Assembly (NCBI GenBank): GCA_037200845.1
Contig: JBBCGQ010000001.1
Coordinates: forward strand, 682,001-746,000
Source of the DNA: Bauldia sp.
Lineage (GTDB): Bacteria > Pseudomonadota > Alphaproteobacteria > Rhizobiales > Kaistiaceae
Reading direction: 5' to 3'
DNA: 64,000 nt
How positions within the stretch are numbered: position 1 is the first letter of the stretch; each line of letters begins with the position of its first letter. The translations under genes were made by a program, and so were the position numbers. Shown here one piece after another: positions 42,789 to 53,501 of the stretch. The notes beneath the pieces were generated by a model that had not been told where the DNA came from, ran no database searches, and saw only the letters and a program-made list of their open reading frames with translations.

Positions 42789-45517
42789 GGGCGAAAGCCG
42801 TGGTGGCTTGGCGGCGAGGAGAATCCGCCGCTCGAACCGGGCCCTGAAGGTCCGCCGCTTGAACCCGGCGAAGATCCGCTGCTCCCGCTCGATGCCGGCC
42901 GGCCGCCGCCCGAACTCGAATTCCCGAAGCTGTGCGTGCTGTTGCCACCGTCGGATTTCTGGCCCGATCCGCCGCGCGAACCTGTCCCGCTGCTGCTCGA
43001 TCCGCCCGAGGCACCGCTGGACGACGACGTGCGGGCGTTGGCCGTGAAGCCGCCGTCACCCGCGCCGCTGCTGCTGCTGCTGGTCTGGCCGCTGGAGCCG
43101 CTGCTCTGGCCGCTGCTGCCGCTGCTGCCGCTCGAGCCCGGGTTGTCGGTTGGCTCGCCGCCGCTGCTGCCTTGGTCGTCCCCGCCGCTCGCGGCCCCGG
43201 AGGAACTCGCACCGCTGCTGCTGCTGGTCTGGCCGCTGGAGCCGCTGCTCTGGCCGTTGGTGCCGCTGCTGCCGCTCGAGCCCGGGTTGTCGGTTGGCTC
43301 GCCGCCGCTGCTGCCTTGATCGTCCCCGCCGCTCGCGGCCCCGGAGGAACCCGCGCCGCTGCTGCTGCTGGTCTGGCCGCTGGAGCCGCTGCTCTGACCG
43401 TTGCTGCCGCTGCTGCCGCTTGAGCCCGGGTTGTCGGTTGGCTCGCCGCCGCTGCTGCCTTGGTCGTCCCCGCCGCTCGCGGCCCCGGACGAACTCGCAC
43501 CGGCACCGCTGCTGCTGCTGGTCTGGCCGCTGGAGCCACTGCTCTGGCCGTTGGTGCCGCTGGAGCCGGGGTTGTCGGTTGGCTCGCCGCCGCTGCTGCC
43601 TTGGTCGTCCCCGCCGCTCGCGGCCCCGGAGGAACTCGCACCGGCGCCGCTGCTGCTGCTGGTCTGGCCGCTGGAACCGCTGCTCTGGCCGTTGCTGCCG
43701 CTGGAGCCGGGGTTGTCGGTTGGCTCGCCGCCACTGCTGCCTTGGTCGTCTCCGCCGCTCGCGGCCCCGGACGAACTCGCACCGGCACCGCTGCTGCTGC
43801 TGGTCTGGCCGCTGGAGCCGCTGCTCTGACCGTTGCTGCCGCTGCTCGAAGACGTCTGGCCCGAGGCGCCGCCGCTGCTGCTCGCGCCGCTGCTGCTGGT
43901 GGTGCCGCCGCTGGTGTCGGGATTGCTGCCGCTACTGGACTCGCTGCCGCTGCTCGAAGACGTCTGCCCCGAGGCACCGCCGCTGCTACTCGCGCCGCTG
44001 CTGCTGGTGGTGCCGCCGCTGGTGTCGGGATTGCTGCCGCTGCTGGACTCGCTGCCGCTGCTCGAAGACGTCTGGCCCGAGGCACCGCCGCTCGAGGATG
44101 CCTGACCGGCGCTACTCGCCCCACCGCCGCTGCTGCTCGCGCCGCTGCTGCTGGTGGTGCCGCCGCTGGCGTCGGGATTGCTGCCGCTGCTGGACTCGCT
44201 GCCGCTGCTCGAAGACGTCTGGCCGGATGCGCCGCCGCTCGAGGAAGCCTGGCCGGCGCTGCTCGCCACACCGCCGCTGCTGCTCGCGCCACTGCTGCTG
44301 GTGGCCGGATTGCTGCCGCTACTGGACTCGCTGCCGCTGCTCGAAGACGTCTGGCCCGAGGCGCCGCCGCTCGAGGAAGCCTGACCGGCGCTGCTCGCCC
44401 CACCGCCGCTGCCGGCGCCGTCGTCGTCGCCGCTGCCTGCCCCGCTGCTTGATGCGCCGCCACTGGAGGAAGCCTGGCCGGCGCTGCTCGCCCCGCCGCC
44501 GCTGCTGCTCGCGCCGCTGCTGCTGGCGGTCGGATTGCTGCCGCTGCTGGCGCCGTTGTCGTCGCCGTTGCCTGCCCCGCTGCTTGATGCGCCGCCGCTG
44601 GAGGAGGCCTGACCGGCGCTGCTCGCCACACCGCCGCTGCTGCTCGCGCCACTGCTGCTGGCGCCGTTCTGCCCGCTGCTGCTCGCAGTCGGATTAGTGC
44701 CACTGCTTGCGCCGTTGTCGCCGCTGCTGCTGGCTCCGCCACTGCTGCTGGCGCCGTTGTCGTCGCCGTTGCCTGCCCCGCTGCTTGATGCGCCGCCGCT
44801 CGAGGAAGCCTGGCCGGCGCTGCTCGCCACACCGCCGCTGCTGCTCGCGCCACTGCTGCTGGCGCCGTTCTGCCCGCTGCTGCTCGCAGTCGGATTAGTG
44901 CCACTGCTTGCGCCGTTGTCGCCGCTGCTGCTGGCTCCGCCACTGCTGCTTGCGCCGTTGTCGCCGCTGCTGCTGGCTCCGCCACTGCTGCTGGCGCCGT
45001 TGTCGTCGCCGTTGCCTGCCCCGCTGCTTGATGCGCCGCCGCTCGAGGAAGCCTGGCCGGCGCTGCTCGCCACACCGCCGCTGCTGCTGGCGCCACTGCT
45101 GCTGGCGCCGTTCTGCCCGCTGCTGCTCGCAGTCGGATTAGTGCCACTGCTTGCGCCGTTGTCGCCGCTGCTGCTTGCGCCGCCGCTGCTACTGGCCGCT
45201 CCTCCGGAGGAAGGCTGCCCGGACGAGCCCGGTGCGCAGGCCGCGCCGGGCTGCTGCGGGTCGCACGGCGGCGGCGGTGGCGGCGAATTGTCCGACGACG
45301 AGCTGTAGTTGGCGATATCGATCACGCAGCTCGCGCAAAAGCCGCTGCCCGGATGCGCCGCGCAGTAGGCGCCGCCTACCGATGCGTTCGCCGTCTTGCC
45401 GGCTCCGCATTGCGGCGCCGCGTGGGCGATTGCCACCGGGGTGGCGAGCGCGCCGGCAAGCAACGCTGCCGCTAACCTGGCTGACAAGGACACCAAACAC
45501 ACCTGCCGGTTGCCCAT
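42785..45517 (-). CDS. Secreted Ser/Gly-rich tandem-repeat protein
   Basis: A 910-aa protein. A signal peptide (cleavage near IAHAAPQ) is followed by a short Cys-containing segment (residues about 35-105: QCGAG, YCAAH, FCASC, a run of six prolines, PCDP, ACAP). From about residue 105 nearly everything is Ser, Gly and Ala in SSSGGASSSG-like units. Three repeat classes are seen: three copies with GTNPTASSSGQNG, four with SSSGSESSSGSNP, and five with GGEPTDNPGSSG. The C-terminus is basic (GQKSDGG, ending HHGFRP). No membrane anchor, LPXTG motif or barrel is present. Overlap with the downstream ICMT-like gene suggests a common process. Function is unknown; it resembles an extracellular, probably disordered or glycosylated, surface polymer. 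Repeats are also near-identical in DNA (units of 201 and 243 bases near the 5' end). Confidence 0.8.
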   Translation of the reverse strand: MGNRQVCLVSLSARLAAALLAGALATPVAIAHAAPQCGAGKTANASVGGAYCAAHPGSGFCASCVIDIANYSSSSDNSPPPPPPCDPQQPGAACAPGSSGQPSSGGAASSSGGASSSGDNGASSGTNPTASSSGQNGASSSGASSSGGVASSAGQASSSGGASSSGAGNGDDNGASSSGGASSSGDNGASSSGGASSSGDNGASSGTNPTASSSGQNGASSSGASSSGGVASSAGQASSSGGASSSGAGNGDDNGASSSGGASSSGDNGASSGTNPTASSSGQNGASSSGASSSGGVASSAGQASSSGGASSSGAGNGDDNGASSGSNPTASSSGASSSGGGASSAGQASSSGGASSSGAGSGDDDGAGSGGGASSAGQASSSGGASGQTSSSSGSESSSGSNPATSSSGASSSGGVASSAGQASSSGGASGQTSSSSGSESSSGSNPDASGGTTSSSGASSSGGGASSAGQASSSGGASGQTSSSSGSESSSGSNPDTSGGTTSSSGASSSGGASGQTSSSSGSESSSGSNPDTSGGTTSSSGASSSGGASGQTSSSSGSNGQSSGSSGQTSSSSGAGASSSGAASGGDDQGSSGGEPTDNPGSSGSNGQSSGSSGQTSSSSGAGASSSGAASGGDDQGSSGGEPTDNPGSSGTNGQSSGSSGQTSSSSGAGASSSGAASGGDDQGSSGGEPTDNPGSSGSSGSNGQSSGSSGQTSSSSGAGSSGAASGGDDQGSSGGEPTDNPGSSGSSGTNGQSSGSSGQTSSSSGASSSGAASGGDDQGSSGGEPTDNPGSSGSSGSSGQSSGSSGQTSSSSSGAGDGGFTANARTSSSSGASGGSSSSGTGSRGGSGQKSDGGNSTHSFGNSSSGGGRPASSGSSGSSPGSSGGPSGPGSSGGFSSPPSHHGFRP

Positions 45518-45707
45518 CGCCGACCGCGTCAGGCCGGATGGTTAGCCGCCAGTAAAGAAACGGCATGGGGAAGTCTGTCATCCACCGTTTGGTGGAAGGC
45601 GGGTCATGGGCTCCCGCCTGCCGGCCGCCGCCTCGTGCGGCTGGCATTGGATATGCAAACGCCAGTTGATAAGGTTCCGGGGGAGGCCTTGAGCGAGTAG
45701 CGAGAAG

Positions 45708-46853
45708 ATGGACGCCCCGGGCCCCGTCAAGAGCCTCTCCGAACTCATCGGCAACATTTATGACTGCATTCTCGATCCGGGAATGTGGCCATCGGTTTTG
45801 GCCGAGATCTGCACGGATTTCGGCTTCGCCAGCGCCATTCTGGCGGTCGTGCGGCTGCCCGGTTTGGAGGTCGCGTGCCTTGCCTATACGGGCATCGCTC
45901 CCGAGATGGTGGCGATGGCCATGACGATGGCTCCTGAGATCACCCAGCTCTGGGGCGGGCTGGAACGGATCAAGCAATTTCCGCTCGACGAGCCGATAGT
46001 CCACTCCCAGGCCATCGTTCGCGCATCGGTGCTGGATAACCGCTACCTCCGCGAATGGGGGGAGCCCCAGGGGTACCTCGACGCGGTCGCGATCAACCTG
46101 GCGAACGACGGATCCATGATCGCCAACCTCGGCATGAACCGGCACCGGTCCGCCGGCTTTCTCACCGAGGCCTGGATCGTGGACGGCTTGCGCACGCTGG
46201 CGCCGCACATCGGCCGCGCCCTCGCGATCAGCAACCTGTTCGATATGAAGGCGATCGAGGCGGCGACCTTCGCCTCGGTGCTCGACGCCTCGACCTTCGG
46301 CGTGTTCCTCGTCGATGCGAACCTCGCGATCGTGCACGCCAACGCCGTCGCCGGGCGCATGCTTACCGAACGCGACCCTGTGCAATCGACCAGGGGCACT
46401 CTCTCGGTGGGGCAGAACGCGTCGAACGCCGCCCTCCGCCGCGCCGTGGCGCAGGCGGCAAGCAACGATGTTTCCATCGGGCAGGGCGGCATCGGCATTC
46501 CGGCGCGCCGGTCGGACGGCAGCGCGCGCGTCCTGCACGTGCTGCCGCTCAATCGCGGCGCGATGCGGCGCGGGCTGGCGCAGCGCGCGGTGGCCGCGGT
46601 CTTCGTCGCCCCGGCGCTGGGCGCGGCGCCGCTGCCGAAGGATGCCCTTGCCCTGCTCTACGATCTGACGCCCGCCGAGGCGCGGATTTTCGAGCTGATC
46701 GTCGCCGGCCAGACACAGCGCGAAATGAGCAACACGCTCGGCGTCGCCGGCAGCACGGTCAAGAGCCACGTGCTCAGCCTGTTCAACAAGACCGGCTGCA
46801 GCCGACAGGTGGATCTGGTCCGCCTCGCCAACGCGATGTCGCCGCCGATATAG
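45708..46853 (+). CDS. LuxR-family (HTH) transcriptional regulator
   Basis: A 381-aa regulator. The C-terminal LuxR helix-turn-helix spans about residues 312-375 (LTPAEARIFELIVAGQTQREMSNTLGVAGSTVKSHVLSLFNKTG). The N-terminal 300 residues contain a PAS-like segment (FLVDANLAIVHANAVAGRML, about 205-225) but no receiver or acyl-homoserine-lactone domain that I recognise. It is divergent from the Ser/Gly-repeat gene with 190 bases between, so it may regulate that gene. A decayed transporter gene lies just downstream. Confidence 0.85.
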   Translation: MDAPGPVKSLSELIGNIYDCILDPGMWPSVLAEICTDFGFASAILAVVRLPGLEVACLAYTGIAPEMVAMAMTMAPEITQLWGGLERIKQFPLDEPIVHSQAIVRASVLDNRYLREWGEPQGYLDAVAINLANDGSMIANLGMNRHRSAGFLTEAWIVDGLRTLAPHIGRALAISNLFDMKAIEAATFASVLDASTFGVFLVDANLAIVHANAVAGRMLTERDPVQSTRGTLSVGQNASNAALRRAVAQAASNDVSIGQGGIGIPARRSDGSARVLHVLPLNRGAMRRGLAQRAVAAVFVAPALGAAPLPKDALALLYDLTPAEARIFELIVAGQTQREMSNTLGVAGSTVKSHVLSLFNKTGCSRQVDLVRLANAMSPPI

Positions 46854-46863
46854 CCGGGCTCAG

Positions 46864-47087
46864 TCCGAGGGGCTGGCGCGATCATCGTCCGCGACCTGCT
46901 CGCCGTCTGCGAGCGGCTGGCGGCGGAAGGCCGGACCATCATCATCATCGTCGAGCAGAACCTCGCCGCTGCGCTGTCGATCGCGTCCCGCGCCTATATC
47001 CTCAACAACGGCCACGTCGCCGTCGACGGCACCAGCGCCGACCTCAAGGCTTCACCGGACATCCTCGCCCGCTACGTCGGCGTCTGA
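46864..47087 (+). pseudogene. Remnant of a LivF-type branched-chain amino-acid ABC ATPase
   Basis: From 46881 one frame reads IIVRDLLAVCERLAAEG, then TIIIIVEQNLAAAL, and ends DILARYVGV at TGA 47087. This is the C-terminal quarter of a LivF/UrtE-type ATPase, including the VEQN H-loop region. Just before it, in another frame, the family's SEGLA is readable, so a single missing base interrupts the expected SEGLAPIIV. No start codon, Walker A or transporter partner is present. It is therefore a degraded fragment, covering most of the 302-base gap between the LuxR gene and the rhamnulokinase gene. Confidence 0.75.
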
Positions 47088-47155
47088 TCCGCGAGCCACG
47101 GCGCGAGATCGGCGTCATTCCGGCGCATCGGCGTGCGCGCGGATCGTGATTCCAT

Positions 47156-48520
47156 CTAACGGAGCTGCGAGCCCCACAGGCGCGCGTAGGCATCGAGGTC
47201 AATCGCCAGCGCAGGCGTCGCCGGCGGGTCCTTGATCGGCGCGTGCGCCGGCCGCGCGCCTTCCGCGAGGATCGCGGCGCCGTGGATCGTGCCGGTCGAA
47301 TCTTCGTGGCCGATCGCCGGGCGGCCGGTTCGCTGCGCCAGTGCCGCGAGGAAGAGCGTGTTGCGCGCGAACGGCCCCTCGACAATCACCGGGCCCTCCG
47401 CGCCGGCAAGCGCCAGGCAGGTCTCGGCCATCAGCGCGGCGTAGAGGCTGGCGACCGCGGCGCGCTCGCCGGGCGACAGATGCGCGGCGTCGTGCGACCA
47501 GCGGCCGTCGCCATCCGGAAACGGTCCGGTGCCCGGCACGAAGGTAGGCAGCGCCATGATGCCGTCGCGCACGACCCGGGCGACGTCGTCGGACGACGGG
47601 GAGGCGGCCTTGCCGTCGTGCCCGGCGACGATCTCGAACTCGCGCCCCGCCATGAACCGCGCCGACGGCACGGCGCGGCCGAGCGGATCGACGTTGGCGA
47701 GGCAGTCGCGCTCGGGGTCGAGGCCGGCGAGGCTGCCGCCCGGCGCGAACACCACCATCCACGTGCCGGTGGAGAGGACGGCAAACGGCTGCGGCCGCGC
47801 GAGAAGATGCGGCCATAAACTGGCGTTGGAATCGTGGATGCCGGCGACGACGCGCGTGGCTAGCGCGAGCCCGGTCGCCGTAGCGACCGCGGGCAGGATC
47901 GTGCCGACGACATCCCACGCGTTGGCGAGCGGCGGGAACAGTTCGCTCCAGCCCTCGCGCTCTGCCAGCCGCGAATACGCGCGGGCGCCCGGATTCCACA
48001 GGTCGGTGTGGCAGCCGAGCGACGTCACCTCCGCAGCCTTGGCGCCGGTCAATCGCCACGCCCAGTATTGCGGGTAGGGCAGGATCGCATCGACCTTGGC
48101 GAACTCGGTCGGGAACGTGCGGCTCTGCCAGTAAATCTGGCGGCCCGCGTTCAGCCCGTTGGGCAGGTCCGGCGACAGCGTCTCGGAAAATTCGCCGCGC
48201 GCCCTGGTGTAGTCCGCGCGCAGACTCTCCGGCCCGTCGTGTTCGTAATCGAGCACCGGCAGCGCCAGTGCGTCGCCGGCGAGCAGTGCGAAGCAGGCGC
48301 CGTGCGTCGTGATCGAGACGGTCGCGACGTCCGCCAGGGCGGTGAAGTCGCGCAGCCCGGCGAGTATCCAGCGCCACAGGCCGTCGACGTCGTAGTGCGG
48401 ATACGGGCCATCGTGGAGGACGGCGTTGGCGGTGGTGAGGATGCGCAGCGTCGCGCCGTTGTCGGCGACCAGCGCCAGCTTGGCGTTGGACTTGCCGATG
48501 TCGATGACGGCGGTCGCCAC
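47156..48520 (-). CDS. rhaK: L-rhamnulose kinase, FGGY family (RhaK-type)
   Basis: A 454-aa kinase. The N-terminal phosphate motif is AVIDIGKSNAKLALV, the central part has STGTWMVVFAPGG and the C-terminus has VEGPFARNTLFLAALAQRTG. In Rhizobium leguminosarum, RhaK phosphorylates the rhamnose intermediate and is also needed for activity of the rhamnose ABC transporter. It is the last gene of the minus-strand rhaRSTPQUK order, four bases after the mutarotase gene. It differs clearly from the FGGY kinase at 39767-41404, which belongs to another branch. Confidence 0.9.
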   Translation of the reverse strand: MATAVIDIGKSNAKLALVADNGATLRILTTANAVLHDGPYPHYDVDGLWRWILAGLRDFTALADVATVSITTHGACFALLAGDALALPVLDYEHDGPESLRADYTRARGEFSETLSPDLPNGLNAGRQIYWQSRTFPTEFAKVDAILPYPQYWAWRLTGAKAAEVTSLGCHTDLWNPGARAYSRLAEREGWSELFPPLANAWDVVGTILPAVATATGLALATRVVAGIHDSNASLWPHLLARPQPFAVLSTGTWMVVFAPGGSLAGLDPERDCLANVDPLGRAVPSARFMAGREFEIVAGHDGKAASPSSDDVARVVRDGIMALPTFVPGTGPFPDGDGRWSHDAAHLSPGERAAVASLYAALMAETCLALAGAEGPVIVEGPFARNTLFLAALAQRTGRPAIGHEDSTGTIHGAAILAEGARPAHAPIKDPPATPALAIDLDAYARLWGSQLR

Positions 48521-48524
48521 GCCC

Positions 48525-48842
48525 TCACTCCATGTGAAAGACGGTGACGAGCGGCACGGCGATCGGCTCGTTGTCCGGCTTCACCGCCATGATGTCGGCC
48601 ATGTGCGCCCACCAGCGCTGCATGACCGGATGGCTGGGCAGGTCGTCCATCGTGTGGTCGTCGGTGCGCCACAGCACCGCGAACAGCGCGTTGCTCTCGC
48701 GATCGAGATGGATCGAGTAGTCCGACACGCCGGCATCCTTCAGCAGCGCGGACAGCTCCGGCCAGATCGCGTCGTGGCGGCGCTTGTACTCGGCCTCCAT
48801 GCCGGGGTTGAGCTGCATGCGGAAGGCATACTTCTGCATCAC
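48525..48842 (-). CDS. rhaU: L-rhamnose mutarotase
   Basis: A 105-aa enzyme of the RhaM/RhaU family, full length. It interconverts alpha- and beta-L-rhamnose, feeding the isomerase. The conserved pattern is visible: [26 protein letters not shown] with the catalytic His in [14 protein letters not shown] and the [15 protein letters not shown] segment. The start overlaps the upstream permease stop by four bases. Confidence 0.95.
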   Translation of the reverse strand: MMQKYAFRMQLNPGMEAEYKRRHDAIWPELSALLKDAGVSDYSIHLDRESNALFAVLWRTDDHTMDDLPSHPVMQRWWAHMADIMAVKPDNEPIAVPLVTVFHME

Positions 48843-49840
48843 GCCGCCCTCCAGCGCCGCGAAATCTTGCCCGCGACGATGGGCAGCGCGATGACGCCGA
48901 TAAGCAGGCCGCCGATGAAGATCGACTGGACGATGCCGGGCACGTTGAACAGCCCGAAGCCGAACGTCAGCAGCCCCATGACGAACGCGGCGATGACGAC
49001 GCCGACGATGGTGCCCGAGCCGCCGAGGATATTGACGCCGCCGAGCACGACCATGGTGACCACCTCGAGCTCGAAGCCGGTGGCGATGGTGGGCCGTGTT
49101 GAGGCGATCCGCGAGGTGAGCAGCACCGAAGCGACGCCGCTCATCAGGCCGGTGAGCATGAACAGGAAGAATCGGATTCGGTTGACGCGCACGCCGGAGA
49201 ATTGTGCGGCGACGGGATTGTTGCCGATGGCGTAGACCCGGCGGCCGAAGGTGGTGAGGTGGAGCACCACGGCGAAGATCGCCGCCAGAACCAGGAACAG
49301 CACGAACTCGAACGAGAACACCCAGTAGACGTAGCCCTGGCCGAAAAAGTCAAAGCCCGCCGGATATTTCCGGTACACCTGATCGCCGAGCACGACGTAC
49401 GAGATGCCGCGGAACAGGCTCATCGTGCCGATGGTGACGACGATCGACGGGATTCGGAACCAGGTGACGATGAAGCCGTTGAACGCGCCGGCGATGACGC
49501 CGACGGCAAGGCCGATGACGACCAGCACCGCCGGCCCGGCGCCCGCGGTGGCGGCAGCGCCCATTGCCGTGGAGGAAATCGCGATGATCGAGGCGACCGA
49601 CAGGTCGATCTCGCCCGCGATGATCAGGAACGCCATGGCGAAGGCGATCGGCGCCTTCTCGGTGAAATTGAAGGTCGCGTCGGAGAGGTTGAAGGCGTTG
49701 AGGAAGTACGGCGAGGCGAGCGAATTGTAGGCGAAGATCGCTACTGCCACCGCGAACAGGATGACCTCCCAGCGCCTCCACCAGCCGCCGGTGGCGATGC
49801 GATCCGGGATGTTGCGAATGGCGGGCGCGCTGTCGCTCAT
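48839..49840 (-). CDS. rhaQ: Rhamnose ABC transporter permease (RhaQ-like)
   Basis: A 333-aa CUT2 permease. Signatures are [21 protein letters not shown] and [20 protein letters not shown], with [21 protein letters not shown] near the C-terminus. ATG 49840 overlaps the stop of the other permease by four bases; the longer open frame upstream lies inside that gene. It forms the heterodimeric rhamnose channel with RhaP. Confidence 0.92.
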   Translation of the reverse strand: MSDSAPAIRNIPDRIATGGWWRRWEVILFAVAVAIFAYNSLASPYFLNAFNLSDATFNFTEKAPIAFAMAFLIIAGEIDLSVASIIAISSTAMGAAATAGAGPAVLVVIGLAVGVIAGAFNGFIVTWFRIPSIVVTIGTMSLFRGISYVVLGDQVYRKYPAGFDFFGQGYVYWVFSFEFVLFLVLAAIFAVVLHLTTFGRRVYAIGNNPVAAQFSGVRVNRIRFFLFMLTGLMSGVASVLLTSRIASTRPTIATGFELEVVTMVVLGGVNILGGSGTIVGVVIAAFVMGLLTFGFGLFNVPGIVQSIFIGGLLIGVIALPIVAGKISRRWRAA

Positions 49841-50804
49841 GCCGACGCCGCCTCTTTCAGGATGAGGCGGCCGGCGCGCTTCTCGCGGCCGGAGTTGACG
49901 ATGACCGCGGCAAGGATTGCGGCGCCCGAGACGGCGAGCTGCCAGAACGGCGAGATGTAGACGACCGGCAGCGCGTTGCGCACGACGCCGAAGAAGATGG
50001 CGCCGAGCACCGCGCCGGCAACGGTGCCGATGCCGCCGGAAATCGAGACGCCGCCGATGACGCACGACGCGATCACGTCGAGCTCGAAGCCGTTCGCCAT
50101 GTCGACGTTGGCGATCGAGAAGCGCGTCGCCCACAGGTAGCCGCAGAAGCCGGCGACCGTACCCGAGACGCAGAACGCGATGAACTGCGTGCGCCCGACG
50201 TCGATGCCGGTGTAGACCGCCGCGGTCGGGTTGCCGCCGGCGGCGTAGAAGGCACGGCCGGTGCGCGTCCCGCGGATAGCGACCGCGAAGATCGCGATGA
50301 CGACGATGGCGAACCACGACATCATCGGCAGACCGAGGAATTCGGCACGCGGCAATGCGAGGAACTCCGGGCTCATCTGGTGGCCGACGATCGACGTGCC
50401 GCCCGAGGCGACGAAGGCGAGGCCGCGATAGATCGACAGCGTGCCGAGCGTGACGACGATCGACGGGATGCCGACCAGCCAGACCATGGCGCCGTTGAAG
50501 GCGCCGAGCACGAGCCCGATGCCAGCGGCGAGCAGCATGATCAGCGGGACGGGGACGCCGGGGAAAGCCGCGTTGACCAGCGCGACCAGCACGCCGGTGA
50601 GCGCGATGTTGGCGGCGACCGACAGGTCGATGCACTTGGTGAGGATCACGGTCATCTGCGCCAGCGCCAGCATGATCAGAACCGACGTGTCGTTGAACAG
50701 GCCGGCGAGATTCTGCGGCCAGACGAAGCTCGGCCGGATGAAACCGACCACCGCGATGAGAACGAAGACGACGGCGCCGAACAGGATATCGCGGTTGGGG
50801 CGCA

Positions 50805-50805
<1 letters not shown>
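49837..50805 (-). CDS. rhaP: Rhamnose ABC transporter permease (RhaP-like)
   Basis: A 322-aa CUT2 permease with TKCIDLSVAANIALTGVLVAL and TGRAFYAAGGNPTAAVYTGIDVGR, and IGGVSISGGIGTVAGAVLGAI later. ATG 50805 shares one base with the rhaT stop (TGATG), so translation is coupled. The longer open frame that begins at 51084 is inside rhaT and is rejected. Confidence 0.92.
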
Positions 50806-52364
<1,559 letters not shown>

Positions 52365-52404
52365 GGGACCCGGAACGACAATGATACGTCGTCGGAAAGA
52401 AAAA

Positions 52405-52428
52405 GGGAGGCGGCCGAGACCGCCTCCC
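52405..52428 (-). terminator. Rho-independent-type terminator after rhaS
   Basis: On the minus strand GGGAGGCGG pairs with CCGCCTCCC around a six-base loop, directly followed by TTTTTC. It lies 21 bases after the rhaS stop and before rhaT, so it should reduce transcription into the transporter genes and leave the binding protein in excess. Confidence 0.75.
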
Positions 52429-52449
52429 CCGGAGGCCCTGGGAGGAGGC

Positions 52450-53445
52450 CTAGTAGACCTTCGAGAACTCGTCGATGTTCGACGCGTTGAACACGAACGG
52501 CGGGGCCATCGGGCCCGACAGGTCGTCGTCCAGCTTCACCTTGCCGAGCTTGCCCATCGACAGCTCGCCGCCGGCCGTCGCCGTTTCCTTCTTGGTGGCG
52601 AGGTTGTAGGCGATCGTCGTCGCGGCATAGCCGAGGTCGATCGGGTTCCACAGCGCGAAGGACGGCGAGGCGCCCGACTTGACGTGGGTGATCATTTCCG
52701 ACGGCAGGCCGAGGCCGGTGACGAACACCTTGCCGACCAGCTTCTGGTCTTCGACCACGACCGACGCCTGGCGGATGCCGACGGTGGTCGGGGCGATGAT
52801 GACCTTGAGGTTCGGATACTTCTGGATCAGGCCCTTCGCTTCCGCGAGGCTCTTGTCGTCGTTGTCGTCGCCGTAGACGGTGTCGACGAGATTGACGTTC
52901 GGGAACATCCCGGCGTCCTTCTTCATCACTTCGATCCAGGCGTTCTGGTTGGTGGCGGTCGACGAGGCGGAGAGAATGGCGACGTCGCCCTTCTGGCCGT
53001 TGAGCAGGTCGGACGCCATCTTGAGGTTCTGGTCGCCGATGAGCTGCGTCGCCGAGGCGAGCAGGTTCATCTGGCGGCCGTCCTTGGAGACGCCGGAGTC
53101 GAAGGAGATGACGGTGACGCCGCGTTCCATCGCCTTCTTCAGGGCCGGCACGAGCGCGTCGGCGTCGTTCGCCGAAACCGCGATCGCGTTGACGCCCTGC
53201 GCCACGAGCTGGTTGATGATGTCGATCTGGCCTTCCGGAGTGGGCTTCGCCGGACCGGTGTAGATGATGTCGACGTTGCCGAGTTCCTTGGCGGCTTCGT
53301 TGGCGCCCTTGGCAGCGGCGTCGAAGAAGCCGTTGCCGAGATTCTTGACGAGCAGCGCGATCTTGACGTTGGCGGCCGAGGCCGGGCTTACGGCGAAGGC
53401 GAGCGCCAGAGCGCTGCCGATCGCCAGAGACTTCAGAAACTTCAT
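52450..53445 (-). CDS. rhaS: Rhamnose-binding periplasmic protein (RhaS-like)
   Basis: A 331-aa periplasmic binding protein of the RbsB class. Its signal peptide ends near SPASAANVK. The mature part has IALLVKNLGNGFFDAAAKGANEAAKEL, VNAIAVSANDADALVPALKKAMERGV and LPSEMITHVKSGASPSFALWNPIDLGY, the pattern of rhizobial RhaS. Three ATGs are close together; I chose 53445 because GGAGG lies about ten bases upstream, whereas 53454 directly abuts that box. It follows the DeoR regulator gene by 56 bases. Confidence 0.92.
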   Translation of the reverse strand: MKFLKSLAIGSALALAFAVSPASAANVKIALLVKNLGNGFFDAAAKGANEAAKELGNVDIIYTGPAKPTPEGQIDIINQLVAQGVNAIAVSANDADALVPALKKAMERGVTVISFDSGVSKDGRQMNLLASATQLIGDQNLKMASDLLNGQKGDVAILSASSTATNQNAWIEVMKKDAGMFPNVNLVDTVYGDDNDDKSLAEAKGLIQKYPNLKVIIAPTTVGIRQASVVVEDQKLVGKVFVTGLGLPSEMITHVKSGASPSFALWNPIDLGYAATTIAYNLATKKETATAGGELSMGKLGKVKLDDDLSGPMAPPFVFNASNIDEFSKVY

Positions 53446-53501
53446 TTTCTTCATTCCTCCCATTGGGTTACGCGAGTACCTGTCGTGTGGTTCGGCGTGC
53501 C

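Noticed and set aside
43150-44697. Long plus-strand open frames (Arg/Cys-rich, Ala-rich and Leu/Pro-rich) opposite the Ser/Gly-repeat gene
   Set aside because: They are mirror images of the Ser/Gly repeat in other frames. They lack ribosome-binding sites and family likeness, while the minus-strand frame has a signal peptide and couples to the next gene.
42778-45147. 789-aa minus-strand Ala/Pro-rich frame in the same region
   Set aside because: It is a shifted reading of the same repeat DNA. It starts inside the repeats without a signal peptide and gives only low-complexity sequence.
42800-45200. CRISPR array
   Set aside because: Repeats are coding, variable in length and in frame with a long protein; there are no unique spacers of constant length and no cas genes.
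46854-47155. Functional small ABC ATPase gene downstream of the LuxR gene
   Set aside because: Only the C-terminal quarter is present, without Walker A or a start codon, and the frame is broken near the family's SEGLAP motif.
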